NCBI GenBank assembly: GCA_028716365.1
Contig: JAQUPZ010000005.1
Coordinates: 124,001 to 188,000 of the forward strand
DNA from: Kiritimatiellia bacterium
GTDB lineage: Bacteria > Verrucomicrobiota > Kiritimatiellia > UBA8416 > YA12-FULL-48-11
Direction: 5' to 3'
Length of the DNA stretch: 64,000 bases
Shown here: positions 20,099 to 29,447 of the stretch, piece by piece
Layout: the number at the start of each line of letters is the position of its first letter
Position numbering within the stretch: the stretch's first letter is position 1
Program-made: the position numbers and the translations under genes
Notes under the pieces: model-generated
Database searches by the model: none
Told to the model about the DNA's origin: nothing
Seen by the model: only the letters and a program-made list of their open reading frames with translations

Positions 20099-22864
20099 TC
20101 AAGGTATGTATTGAATGGCTTGTAGGAGTTCCTTACCCTTCCCTGTCGGACCCAGTATGTAGACTGGCGAGGTTGAGAGTTTGACCGGCATGGATATAAT
20201 TGATCGTCCCATCAAATCCATCCACTTAACGCCAGTTGATGCAAGTGCGCTTACACTTCCCCTGACATCAACGTCGTCTTTCCACAAAACCAGAACGGAT
20301 TTTGTACCAGTCTCAAAGGCCATGACATATCCCGAATCACCAAAACGGCGCTCACCGGCAAAGACCGGCTTTGATCCCATCAGATCAGTAAATACTGCCA
20401 AAGCCGGAAACAGTTTTCGAGGAGCTCCCTCTTCCGCAAAAAGGGCACATTCATAGTTGGGACGATTCACCCTGCTGCTTGCACCGCTGTGAATGAATAT
20501 TTTCTGCAAGCCGCGGGAAAGCATTACCGTATAAAACCTGATGGTATAATCAGCGCACTGCCGTTCGCTTTCCAGCAGTCTATCTTCCGCCCAGTTGTTT
20601 TTACTTGGAAAGAACGGTTTACGAGGAAGATCGTCCGCACCATAATACGAAAACTCCGTCATCCAGATCGGTTTTCGTCCACCCTTGGTTTCCATCAATG
20701 CAAGCAGTTTGTCCATGTCTCCAACATATCCCTCGGGCTGGCGGGTCCCCGGATAGATATGCAGGTTAAAAATATCAACATCCTCCAAAAGACCAGCCGC
20801 GATTCCCTCATGTGTAAATGTTCCAGGTCCTCCGGCAAAACCTCCAATCACTTTGCAGGAGGGATCTGCCTTACGCATTGCCGCAGCGGCCATCTTGAAG
20901 AGCGAGACATAATCATCCGGCCCGTATCGTTTGCCGCCATTATGGCTCAAGAGGCGACTGGGTAATGCGTAGTCTGTGTAAACAGGCTCATTGAGAAATT
21001 CCCATATATGAATCCGGTCCTTGTAACGGGTAACGGCGCGTTCAATGAAACACGCAAGTTCAACCGGATCTTTCGGAGCAAATGCCTGTTTCAGACGAAT
21101 ACCTGGATAACCATGCACTGGAAGATCAGCCGGTGCTTCACTAGACCAATCTGCAGATGGAAATGGAGGAAGCAGAGGAAGAACACTGACACCCTCATGC
21201 AGTACCCGATCTATTTGCTGATCTCCAACTTCCCAGCGGTATTTTCCCTTCTCCGGTTCAATATGCTGCCACTTGAGAGTCCAATCGCGGTACCAGGTTA
21301 CACCGCACAAGGATGCCAGGTGAATCAGATTTCGCGAAACGAAAGCGTGGTTGATTCCCAAAACGGTATCACTCACAGAAGGTTTGGGTACAATCGCAAG
21401 CCGCACGTCCCCGATGCTGATTTTCTTTCCGTAAATCTCTGCCACAGCACGAATACGGTAATAACCTCTCCAATCGGAGGGAAGATTTACGCGGCGATCG
21501 ACACTAGAATTGGCCGGAACATCAAACAATTCCGCCGGCAACGGGACAGGCTTGTCTTCAAAATCGGTAACAGAAAACGACACATTCACCTTTGCAGGCG
21601 TTGCCGTATGATTGAACGAATGAAGCGCAATGGCGCCGGACATTTTTTCCTTACCAACGTCATGAGAGGAATATGATTCCATTTTCATGTCCCGGCCTAC
21701 TGTAATTATCTGGTCCGGTCCAAAAGCCACCTCCACCGTACGCGCAGGCTGATATTCTGTAGCCTCATCACCCTTCTCCAACTGCATTGCATCAAGGTCA
21801 ACATTTACATTCTGTTCCTGTTCCAGCATTGGCCCGGCGAAAACAAAAACATAACGCTGTACAGGCCGGAATTTGAATGTATAACGTTTCCAATCCGTGG
21901 TGAGTTGCAAAGATTGTTTGTACTCGTGCGATCCGCCTGCCGGATTACTTCCAGATACTCCTATGACAGCCGGTGTTCCTTCAACACTCGCACGCATGTT
22001 GCACGAAAGTGTATAATCGGTGCCTTTATCAACTTTGATCCAGCCACGGCTCGCGGCAAGTGGCCGGAGTTCACGCCGTACTACCGGCTCATAGTAATCG
22101 AAATACAATGTTTCAGTGCGATCACCACCCAGTGGAATCCGCAGGAATGCCTTACCATGACTGCCACCCGACTCGATAACCGCCCCGTGAAGATGGGCCA
22201 TATCGCCCCATCCAACCCCCATCCCAAGCGTAGACCAGCCAATCGCGCCAACTTCAAACGAACTGTTGAACACAAGGTTTTTGCTCTCGGAAACTGGAGC
22301 AAGGTTTGTGAATTCCACATCCTGCAACTGACACTTCACGATCTTCACATCATCCACACAGATTGTACCCGGTTCTGTGAACCAAATCTGCAGACGGCCA
22401 GTTGGACCAACATCATGGCTGGCGTAAAACATACGCCGGTGTGTTCGCCATGCCGCACCGGTTGGCAGACTTACGGACAATCCGGTATTGCTCCAAGTCT
22501 TCGTATCAGAGAGCGCAACACTAACAGACCTGCCTTTCAATCCTTCCGACCGTATTCGACAGGAAAATTCATACATCCGGCCTTTGACCAGATTTACCAT
22601 ACCAACCTGGGCAAGCATGGCATGACTGGCCGGCGATTTATTCTCACATCGGGTACATTCCAGCCTGGCATATTGTGTACCGTCCTCATTCTTTACGACA
22701 CGAAGCGTTTGAATCACGTCCTTCTCGTTTCCCGAAGTCTGCCATTTGTCAGGTTTGTCACCGGTCGCCTGTTTGAAATCCCCGTTGGCAACAAGATTTT
22801 GCGGTTCGGCAGCCAGGGCGGAAGTCATAAACACAGTAAGGACAAACAAAACGATGGATTTCAT
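20099..22864 (-). CDS. Exported clan GH-A glycoside hydrolase with N-terminal beta-sandwich modules
   Basis: 921 residues with a signal peptide (ending SALAAEP). Two N-terminal CBM-like sandwiches are visible: QNLVANGDFKQATGD to about 180 and NLVFNSSFEVGAIGW to about 370. A linker beta domain follows, then a TIM barrel from about 510. The barrel has WYRDWTLKWQHIEPEKGKY, the acid/base strand IWEFLNEPV (Asn-Glu) and the nucleophile strand PIWMTEFSYYG (Glu), the layout of clan GH-A families such as GH5 and GH39. The duplicated NGDF/NSSF start points to tandem carbohydrate-binding modules. It is probably an endo- or exo-glycanase; the substrate is not readable. Confidence 0.75.
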   Translation of the reverse strand: MKSIVLFVLTVFMTSALAAEPQNLVANGDFKQATGDKPDKWQTSGNEKDVIQTLRVVKNEDGTQYARLECTRCENKSPASHAMLAQVGMVNLVKGRMYEFSCRIRSEGLKGRSVSVALSDTKTWSNTGLSVSLPTGAAWRTHRRMFYASHDVGPTGRLQIWFTEPGTICVDDVKIVKCQLQDVEFTNLAPVSESKNLVFNSSFEVGAIGWSTLGMGVGWGDMAHLHGAVIESGGSHGKAFLRIPLGGDRTETLYFDYYEPVVRRELRPLAASRGWIKVDKGTDYTLSCNMRASVEGTPAVIGVSGSNPAGGSHEYKQSLQLTTDWKRYTFKFRPVQRYVFVFAGPMLEQEQNVNVDLDAMQLEKGDEATEYQPARTVEVAFGPDQIITVGRDMKMESYSSHDVGKEKMSGAIALHSFNHTATPAKVNVSFSVTDFEDKPVPLPAELFDVPANSSVDRRVNLPSDWRGYYRIRAVAEIYGKKISIGDVRLAIVPKPSVSDTVLGINHAFVSRNLIHLASLCGVTWYRDWTLKWQHIEPEKGKYRWEVGDQQIDRVLHEGVSVLPLLPPFPSADWSSEAPADLPVHGYPGIRLKQAFAPKDPVELACFIERAVTRYKDRIHIWEFLNEPVYTDYALPSRLLSHNGGKRYGPDDYVSLFKMAAAAMRKADPSCKVIGGFAGGPGTFTHEGIAAGLLEDVDIFNLHIYPGTRQPEGYVGDMDKLLALMETKGGRKPIWMTEFSYYGADDLPRKPFFPSKNNWAEDRLLESERQCADYTIRFYTVMLSRGLQKIFIHSGASSRVNRPNYECALFAEEGAPRKLFPALAVFTDLMGSKPVFAGERRFGDSGYVMAFETGTKSVLVLWKDDVDVRGSVSALASTGVKWMDLMGRSIISMPVKLSTSPVYILGPTGKGKELLQAIQYIP

Positions 22865-23031
22865 ATCTTACACCTCACCAGCAGTTTAAGAGTTTGTGCG
22901 GGAATCATGGCACCGCAATATGACGAGAGTCAACCCCAAAGGATCGGGTCAAAGATAAAGGGTGTGCTTCATGAATGTTGATGAGGGGTTTCCCTCTGGA
23001 ACTGCCTTGTTATTTCCTATGACGATTGGGC

Positions 23032-24924
23032 CTATAGCGAGAGCAGATATGCGCAAAGGTCGAGGATCTGGTCGGCTGTAAGCCGGGAGGTTCGGCCGTG
23101 CTTGTCGTGCGGGTTGGCGAAGGTCAGCATGTCGTGTAACGTGAGAGCCGAACCGTCATGCAGATAGGGAGCGGTCCGCCATAGCTCGATGAGGGCCGGT
23201 GTGTCGAACTGGTCCGACGGTCTATCGAACCGCCTGAGCGTACCGACATCGTAGCTCTTCAAGTCGGTGAACAGCGGTCCTGAGTGACATTCAATACAAC
23301 CGGTTTCCTTGCTGCGAAATACTATCTCGCCGCGCTGTGCCGCCGCAGAGAGCCAGCCTTTCACCAGATGAGGGCTGGGCACCGGTTTCAGCGACTTGAG
23401 ATAGGCGTCGATTGCGTCCGCCACTTCCGGTGGCTGGGCTGTGAATAAGATGTGTCGGATGCCGGCACGGACAGCGGCTTCGGCGCTTTCGCGCACGCCG
23501 ATGCTCATGGCAGGCGGCGTTTGGAAAACAAAAAGCAGGCTCTTGCTGTTTTTCGGATTGCCGATGCCGTCGTTGAGCAGGTCCCAGTTCAGGCCATCTA
23601 CCCGCGCGTCGCCGGGATGACAACTCGCACAGCTTTGCCACCCTTGGGAAGAAAGGCGTGCGTCGTTGAAGTGGAGTTCACCCTGGCGCACGGTGGTCAT
23701 CTGCGGCTTCGGTCCAAGCGGAATGGTTTCTGTTTTCGGTTGCATGCCGTCGAGTTCAAGCAGGGTGAGCGTGTCAGAAAAATAGTTTACCACGCAGGCA
23801 AGCCGGCCCACGACCACGACCGCGCGCGGACCAAGATCGCCTTCCGGTAACCGCCGCCGTTCCCTCAGGCCGACGAGAAACGAAAGATCGTTCTGCACGT
23901 CCGCGGGTACACGTGCTGCCGCCATGCTATAGGGTGTAAAGGCTCTCTGGGCGGCAGGAACCATGGGCGAAAGCTTGGCCAGTTTCTCAAGTTCGGCAGC
24001 ATAATCGATCACGCTGACCTCGTGGGTACCGGCATGGGTCACGACCAGCGTCCGGCTGTCTGCACTCCAGGCTATACCCCAGGGATTGGCCGCGCCGCTA
24101 TCAATGGCGTCGAGTAACACGGTGTTGATCACCTGCATCTCTGCCAGATCGATGAGCGTTTTGGCGTTTGTGTTTATCCAGCCGCGGGCAAGCTGTGTCG
24201 TCGGTCGTTGGAAACGTGCAAGAACGTGTGTAACGACGGCGGATTTGCCATCGGGCGAAACGCGAATATCGTTGAGCAACCCGCTGCCGCTGGGCAGCCA
24301 CAAATCGTCCACGACCTCACCGCGTTCGGTATCAATCACGCTCACAACGGCCCCCACCCGGTCGGCATCGGCACGCCCCATGTGCAGGAAATTGGCAACC
24401 AACAGACGCCTGCCGTCAAGCGTGAGTACGGCTGCCACCGGTTCGCGACGGACGGGGATACGACGAACCTCCTTCTTCGCAACGAGATCGAATACACTGA
24501 CGTCGTTATTGAACCGGTTACAGATAAATAGCGTCTTGCCGTCTGGCGAGAGTACGGGCGCCATTGCGGTGTGACCAGCCGGGAGTGTGTCGGTGACACA
24601 CGCCCTGGCGACGTCCAGAATGCACACCTGGCTTTCCGGGGCAGCGCAGGTTACGAACAGTGTCCTGCCATCAGCGGAAAGTGCCAAACCGCTTGGTGCC
24701 GCAGGCGTGGTGATGGACTGCGTGACCTTGCGCGTGGCAAGGTCAACGACCAGCACGCGATCACCCGTGGCACAGGCGATGTAGAGCGAATGACCATCCG
24801 GCGACGCAAGAATCGCGGAAGGCGACAGGTAGTTCCCATCTTGGCCGGCGGCACGCGCTGTTGGGGACAGCAACATAAGAAAGAACATGCTTAGGAACGC
24901 CGCCGCGATAATTCTCCGGAACAA
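23032..24924 (-). CDS. YVTN beta-propeller fused to a di-haem cytochrome c (MauG/CcP-like)
   Basis: 630 residues, exported (FLSMFFLMLLSPTARA). Residues about 35-370 hold YVTN/surface-layer-type propeller repeats (SPDGHSLYIACATGDRVLVV, SADGRTLFVTCAA, SPDGKTLFICNRFNNDVSV). The C-terminal third has two haem c sites, CASCH and CIECH, and the TAPYLHDGSALTLHDML motif of di-haem peroxidase/MauG-like domains. It is likely a periplasmic redox enzyme. The track-length start is TTG at 24924; an internal Met near residue 14 is an alternative. By eye the gene is clearly more G+C-rich than its neighbours, which suggests later acquisition. A 19-nt element shared with the gene at 18.6 kb lies 37 nt upstream. 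Confidence 0.8.
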   Translation of the reverse strand: MFRRIIAAAFLSMFFLMLLSPTARAAGQDGNYLSPSAILASPDGHSLYIACATGDRVLVVDLATRKVTQSITTPAAPSGLALSADGRTLFVTCAAPESQVCILDVARACVTDTLPAGHTAMAPVLSPDGKTLFICNRFNNDVSVFDLVAKKEVRRIPVRREPVAAVLTLDGRRLLVANFLHMGRADADRVGAVVSVIDTERGEVVDDLWLPSGSGLLNDIRVSPDGKSAVVTHVLARFQRPTTQLARGWINTNAKTLIDLAEMQVINTVLLDAIDSGAANPWGIAWSADSRTLVVTHAGTHEVSVIDYAAELEKLAKLSPMVPAAQRAFTPYSMAAARVPADVQNDLSFLVGLRERRRLPEGDLGPRAVVVVGRLACVVNYFSDTLTLLELDGMQPKTETIPLGPKPQMTTVRQGELHFNDARLSSQGWQSCASCHPGDARVDGLNWDLLNDGIGNPKNSKSLLFVFQTPPAMSIGVRESAEAAVRAGIRHILFTAQPPEVADAIDAYLKSLKPVPSPHLVKGWLSAAAQRGEIVFRSKETGCIECHSGPLFTDLKSYDVGTLRRFDRPSDQFDTPALIELWRTAPYLHDGSALTLHDMLTFANPHDKHGRTSRLTADQILDLCAYLLSL

Positions 24925-25120
24925 CCCAGAGGTGGCATTTATTGTGAAATCAGACGTTGAGTTGATAAGAAATTGCTTTCTTGGGGGAGCAATTCTGAAA
25001 CACCGATTTCAGCACTCTTGCCCCAGTTATTTAAAAAAAATGTTAGCACGGTTATGACTTACGGCAAGTATTATTGCAGATTTTTTCCAAGCCTGACGCT
25101 ATCGACATATCACATGTTCT

Positions 25121-27013
25121 TTAAGTCCGTCCGTTTGTACCGGTCTTTGGTGAAACGACTGGCAGGATGATGCAGGAAGAACGTTCGCCGCCACAATAAA
25201 TACGATTGGTTTGCCGGACCTTTTCTCCAGTTTCCGACCATGGCTGGCCGGTACCTGGATTGATATCGAACCTGGGATAATTACTGGAAGTAACGGTGAC
25301 ACGAATACGATGATTTTTATTGAATACCAGGCTTGTAGACCAGCAATCAATTGTAACTTCTTCCATTTTACCGGGCGTGAGTAGTTCGGTTTTTTCGAAA
25401 GACTTGCGATAACGCAGGCGCAGCATTCCTTCTGCCATCAGGTAACTTTTCCCATCCGGATATACATCACACAACCGGACGGAAAGGTCAGTATCAACTG
25501 CTGATGAATCGACAAAAATTCTTGCCTTCACACGGCCGGTCACTTCCATCGGTTTGGTCAACGGATGACTTGTGAATAAAACCACGTCTTTGCGGGTTTC
25601 AATCATGTTTTGATTACGCGGACCGCGCGCGATGGTCAGATTATTACCTCCAACAGTTGGACAGGCATTGGTTGGGTTAAACGTGTATTCCACAGTAATA
25701 GCATCTGCCGGTACAGGTTGAATCACGGAAAGCCTGCCATCACAGTAAAAATAGAAAGGTGTTTCGGTGGCCGGGATCGGCCAGTCATCAGCATAACGCC
25801 ACTCGTTACCCGGTGCTCTCCACTTGGAGGTATCACCCATTACATAATACGCGACTGCCGGTTCCTTTTCTATTCCGTTGTCAATTCCCTGCAGGTAGTG
25901 TTCAAACCAGCGTTCGTAAGAAATAGTTTTTGGTTGCCGGCTGTTCGGGAATATCAGTTCACCTGTGCCTTCTTTTCGCCAGCCGCTATGCTCCCACGGT
26001 CCCATGACCAATTTCTGGCGACCACGCGCACCCTCAGCGCCTTTGTACTGACGACCTGTAAACTCGTCAATGGTTCCCTGTGCAAAGGTATCGAACCAGC
26101 CGCCAATGTGAACTGCCGGAACATTCATTACGGAAAATTTCCGTGTTGAATCATAATCATGCCAGTAATCGTCATAACACGGGTGATCACGCATCAACTG
26201 GATTGTTTTTGGATCAAATTTGTTATTTGCACTCCAGTTTTCGACCTGGCATTTACGCATGGCCCCGCCCACATAGGCGGCATCGTGGTAAAGACTCGCT
26301 GCTGCCACACTGATATATTGAGCGTCCAGCCCGTTTGTTGTTGCGCCAGCCATTAAATTCTGTGTAATGCCGCCGGCTGAACCGCCAATAGTCCCGATCT
26401 TGCCATTACACCACGACTGTTGTCGAAGCCACAGAAGCGTATCGACTCCGTCCTGATGTTCGCCCCAGCCGCAACCAATGAACGGAATACTTTCTCCCTC
26501 GGAATCGAACCGGCCGCGCGAATCCTGAATAACATAAGCATAACCATCCCTTGTAAAGTTTGCTCCTGTATCACTATGGTGCTTATTACTTCGTCCGTAT
26601 GGCGTACGTGAAAGAATAACAGGAAATGGTCCATCTCCCGCCGGAAGAAAAACATCAGTTGCAAGATGAATACCATCTCGCATTGCGATTTTAAATGTCT
26701 GTTTCGGCGGTGCTGTCTGACGACCATATTCTTCAACCTTCTTCAGCCATTGATCCCGGCTGATTGATTCATTCTCAGGGGCCGCGGATTTGAACAACTT
26801 ACGTACCTGTTCAGCCCAGCGTGTACCGTGTTTGATCTTGACGAATTCCACGGCCGCAGTCTGTTCCTGTAAAGACAAGACGTGATTCTTGTCGGAGTCA
26901 AATTGGGGGAATAACGCGCGCAGTTTGGCATTAACTTTCTCATCAGCATGAACATTGACCAATCCCAGTCCAAGAAGGAGGATAATGATTGTGCGTTTTG
27001 TAGTATTATTCAT
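25121..27013 (-). CDS. CocE/NonD-family (S15-like) hydrolase with N-terminal EF-hand-like region
   Basis: 630 residues, exported (signal ending VNVHADE). The first 90 mature residues contain an EF-hand-like Ca site (FPQFDSDKNHVLSLQEQ). A CocE/X-Pro-dipeptidyl-peptidase S15 alpha/beta hydrolase follows: AMRDGIHLATDVFLP, GYAYVIQDSRGRFDSEGE, nucleophile motif GTIGGSAGG, NVPAVHIGGWFD and MGPWEHSGW. The C-terminal jelly roll (MEVTGRVKARIFVDSSAVDTDL to the end) is typical of the family. CocE-type enzymes cleave esters or acyl-amides; the substrate here is unknown. The usual GxSYGG nucleophile elbow is replaced by GGSAGG. Confidence 0.8.
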   Translation of the reverse strand: MNNTTKRTIIILLLGLGLVNVHADEKVNAKLRALFPQFDSDKNHVLSLQEQTAAVEFVKIKHGTRWAEQVRKLFKSAAPENESISRDQWLKKVEEYGRQTAPPKQTFKIAMRDGIHLATDVFLPAGDGPFPVILSRTPYGRSNKHHSDTGANFTRDGYAYVIQDSRGRFDSEGESIPFIGCGWGEHQDGVDTLLWLRQQSWCNGKIGTIGGSAGGITQNLMAGATTNGLDAQYISVAAASLYHDAAYVGGAMRKCQVENWSANNKFDPKTIQLMRDHPCYDDYWHDYDSTRKFSVMNVPAVHIGGWFDTFAQGTIDEFTGRQYKGAEGARGRQKLVMGPWEHSGWRKEGTGELIFPNSRQPKTISYERWFEHYLQGIDNGIEKEPAVAYYVMGDTSKWRAPGNEWRYADDWPIPATETPFYFYCDGRLSVIQPVPADAITVEYTFNPTNACPTVGGNNLTIARGPRNQNMIETRKDVVLFTSHPLTKPMEVTGRVKARIFVDSSAVDTDLSVRLCDVYPDGKSYLMAEGMLRLRYRKSFEKTELLTPGKMEEVTIDCWSTSLVFNKNHRIRVTVTSSNYPRFDINPGTGQPWSETGEKVRQTNRIYCGGERSSCIILPVVSPKTGTNGRT

Positions 27014-27122
27014 GAACAGAGATTAAGATTTTCTACTGTTCTTTTCAACAATGCTTAAATGATATTGGCGCAAACCACAATTGTCTCATCTTGTTCTTGC
27101 CGATCAGTGATTACGTATCATG

Positions 27123-28643
27123 TCAGGGTTTATCTTCAAATACTCTGAGAGAGTAGCATAACAGTCGTGGCGGAGTATCGAGGCCAGGAAGGTTCTGATT
27201 GACATAGAGTAACCCCCTGCTGAGTACGGGTGCGGTCCACGTTTGAGAGGCAGAAAACAATCTGCATGACGAAATGATGCGACAACCTTTGGGTGAAAGT
27301 TCCAGGCAAGCCAGCAAACCTGTTTCACCCAGACACAGGAAATGACCATCCACCCAGATCAGAGACCCGAAGCCGAAACCTTTACTGCCCGGAGGATCCC
27401 TGTATTGATCAGCCCCTGATCGAAATTCCTGGTGCAATATTTCATTATCAGGGTCTTCATCACCGTTCTTATCTCCGAGCTTGAGTCTTTTCTTCCATAT
27501 CAGCTTCCCTGTATCCCATTCCATGCAGACAAGTATACTGTTAACAAATCCATAAAGATATCCATCACGTAAAATGGGAGTCATCCAATGCGAAGCATAA
27601 TTTCTTGTCGCATATACAAGTTTGTGGGTCAGATCAGGCTGAACTTCGATCATGGCTCCATAGACGTCATACGAAGAAGAGATGAAAACTCGATTGCCTG
27701 ATATAACCGGCGACGAAGCATTCACCGAGAAGTAACGCGGACTGCGCCATGGAAAAGAAAAATGAATTTTACCGGATAGTGGATCCAGGCCAAGCAGACC
27801 ACCGGTCGGCGGATCTGACATTCCACCGGCAAACACAAACAGGACCCGTTTGCCGTACATCATTGCAGTTACGGGTGTTGCATAGCTTCGGTCCCATTGA
27901 TTGTCAGACAACCATTTGAGGGTTCCCTTGTATTTGTCGAACCCGGCCACGGACGCACCACGCTTGCCGCCAAGATTAAGGATCAACATATCTTCTTCCA
28001 CCAGTGGTGAAGGAGTAATTCCAAAAAAACCTTCGTCGAGTTCGAATTCCCGTGCAAGATTTCTCTGCCAATACAAATGACCGGTTTTTAAATCAAAACA
28101 ATGAAGCATCCCCTGTACCCCGCAGGTATAAACACGATCCTTGTCGATGGTCGGAGCTGCTCGTGGTCCGTTCAGATAATTAAAGCGATCGCGATATGTT
28201 GTGGGATATTCATACGACCAATGGAACTCACCTGTTTCAGCGTCCAGGCACTCGACCACCTCATTATTGGCCAGACGATGAAACAAGATTATCAGACTGT
28301 CTTTCACCGAAGGCGCAGAATAACTTTCCCCCTTTTCAACGGACCACACCGGAAGAAGATATGGTTTACCAGGTTGTGGCTGATCGAAATGATCAAGAAT
28401 TCTGGTTTCCGGTGAAATCCCGTCATGCGAAGGACCCAGGAAACAGGGCCAGTCACTTGTTACAGCATTTTGGACAAGCTTCTGCGGTTTTTTATAGAAA
28501 ACACTCCGCTGATGTTTTTTGGGTGCAGGTTGTCTTAACTCTTTTGGCTTCGGACAAAACCGGGGCGATGCCGAATCTTCAATTTGCCCCATAGAAGGCA
28601 AAAGAATCACCAAAAAGAAAAATATAGACCTCAAAATCAGCAT
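27123..28643 (-). CDS. Exported PQQ-like beta-propeller protein
   Basis: 506 residues with a signal peptide (FFFLVILLPSMGQ). After a Pro/Lys-rich linker, DWPCFLGPSHDGISPET opens a WD/PQQ-type propeller with blades containing CLDAETGEFHWSYEY, CFDLKTGHLYWQRNL, GFDKYKGTLKWLSD, GLDPLSGKIHFSF and CMEWDTGKLIWKK. Such proteins are common in this bacterial group as secreted oxidoreductase-like or scaffold proteins. No PQQ-ligating catalytic set was identified, so a binding role is as likely as an enzymatic one. It lies on the same strand as the surrounding hydrolases. No strong ribosome site is seen before ATG 28643. Confidence 0.75.
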   Translation of the reverse strand: MLILRSIFFFLVILLPSMGQIEDSASPRFCPKPKELRQPAPKKHQRSVFYKKPQKLVQNAVTSDWPCFLGPSHDGISPETRILDHFDQPQPGKPYLLPVWSVEKGESYSAPSVKDSLIILFHRLANNEVVECLDAETGEFHWSYEYPTTYRDRFNYLNGPRAAPTIDKDRVYTCGVQGMLHCFDLKTGHLYWQRNLAREFELDEGFFGITPSPLVEEDMLILNLGGKRGASVAGFDKYKGTLKWLSDNQWDRSYATPVTAMMYGKRVLFVFAGGMSDPPTGGLLGLDPLSGKIHFSFPWRSPRYFSVNASSPVISGNRVFISSSYDVYGAMIEVQPDLTHKLVYATRNYASHWMTPILRDGYLYGFVNSILVCMEWDTGKLIWKKRLKLGDKNGDEDPDNEILHQEFRSGADQYRDPPGSKGFGFGSLIWVDGHFLCLGETGLLACLELSPKGCRIISSCRLFSASQTWTAPVLSRGLLYVNQNLPGLDTPPRLLCYSLRVFEDKP

Positions 28644-28691
28644 AATCGAATGGCAATATAAGTCAGCCAGCTGCTTTACAAACCACAGTTA

Positions 28692-29399
28692 TTACCTGCT
28701 CACAAGCGGAGTGATTTTGATATTCCTGTACGCTACCGGTCCGTGATTGCCCTGGAACATCAGTGGTCCCTCGGACGCTTCCTTGGGTGACAGTTGTCCA
28801 CCCGTCGGTCCTTTAACCTCGACGTTCTCCTGAATCATCTTGTCGTTAAGCATTATCTTTACGAACTTCGCATTGGTTGTTTTAACACCATTTGCATCGA
28901 ATTTCGGTGCGATGAAATCAATCACGTACTTCTGCCATGTGCCCGCCTCTTTGCAGGCATTTATCTTCGGAACAGCTGCGCTATAGATAGCGCCCATATC
29001 GCCCATTCCGAGGTTATTCTTTCCAAAACTATCTAATATCTGAATTTCGTATTCACCCATCAGGTAGATACCCGAATTTGATCCTTTTGCCACCATTACT
29101 TCAATTTCAATATGCACATCGCTAAATTTTTGTTCTGTATAAATATCGACACCCTGACCGTGTCCCTTGACCATATTGACCATTTCGTTACCACCCTCAG
29201 TTAAAGCCAGATGTTTCGGTACGGCCGGATCAAGTGATGCTTTCCCTACCTTCCAACCGTTTTTCGCTTCGGCACCGCGGATTTTCCAGCCTGTCAGGTC
29301 TTTACCACTAAATGGTTCGATCACCTTTACTTCTTCGGCCAATGCCAACCCGGACAACAATGCAATAACTGTACTCACACTTATAAATACGCGTTTCAT
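28692..29399 (-). CDS. DUF1080 (3-keto-disaccharide hydrolase-like) exported protein
   Basis: 235 residues with a signal peptide (VIALLSGLALAEEV). The body is a concanavalin-like jelly roll: EPFSGKDLTGWKIRG, KFSDVHIEIEVMVAKGSNSGIYLMGEYEIQ in two adjoining stretches, and a closing VAYRNIKITPL. This is the DUF1080 pattern. Family members have been linked to hydrolysis of 3-keto-glycosides, and in this phylum group they occur in large numbers beside ThuA and oxidoreductase genes. A GGAGG ribosome site precedes ATG 29399. The sialidase and a second ThuA gene lie just upstream on the same strand. Confidence 0.85.
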   Translation of the reverse strand: MKRVFISVSTVIALLSGLALAEEVKVIEPFSGKDLTGWKIRGAEAKNGWKVGKASLDPAVPKHLALTEGGNEMVNMVKGHGQGVDIYTEQKFSDVHIEIEVMVAKGSNSGIYLMGEYEIQILDSFGKNNLGMGDMGAIYSAAVPKINACKEAGTWQKYVIDFIAPKFDANGVKTTNAKFVKIMLNDKMIQENVEVKGPTGGQLSPKEASEGPLMFQGNHGPVAYRNIKITPLVSR

Positions 29400-29447
29400 G
29401 TCGTTCCTCCGTAAAAATTAAAAACTATCTTCCTGCAATTATTGTCT

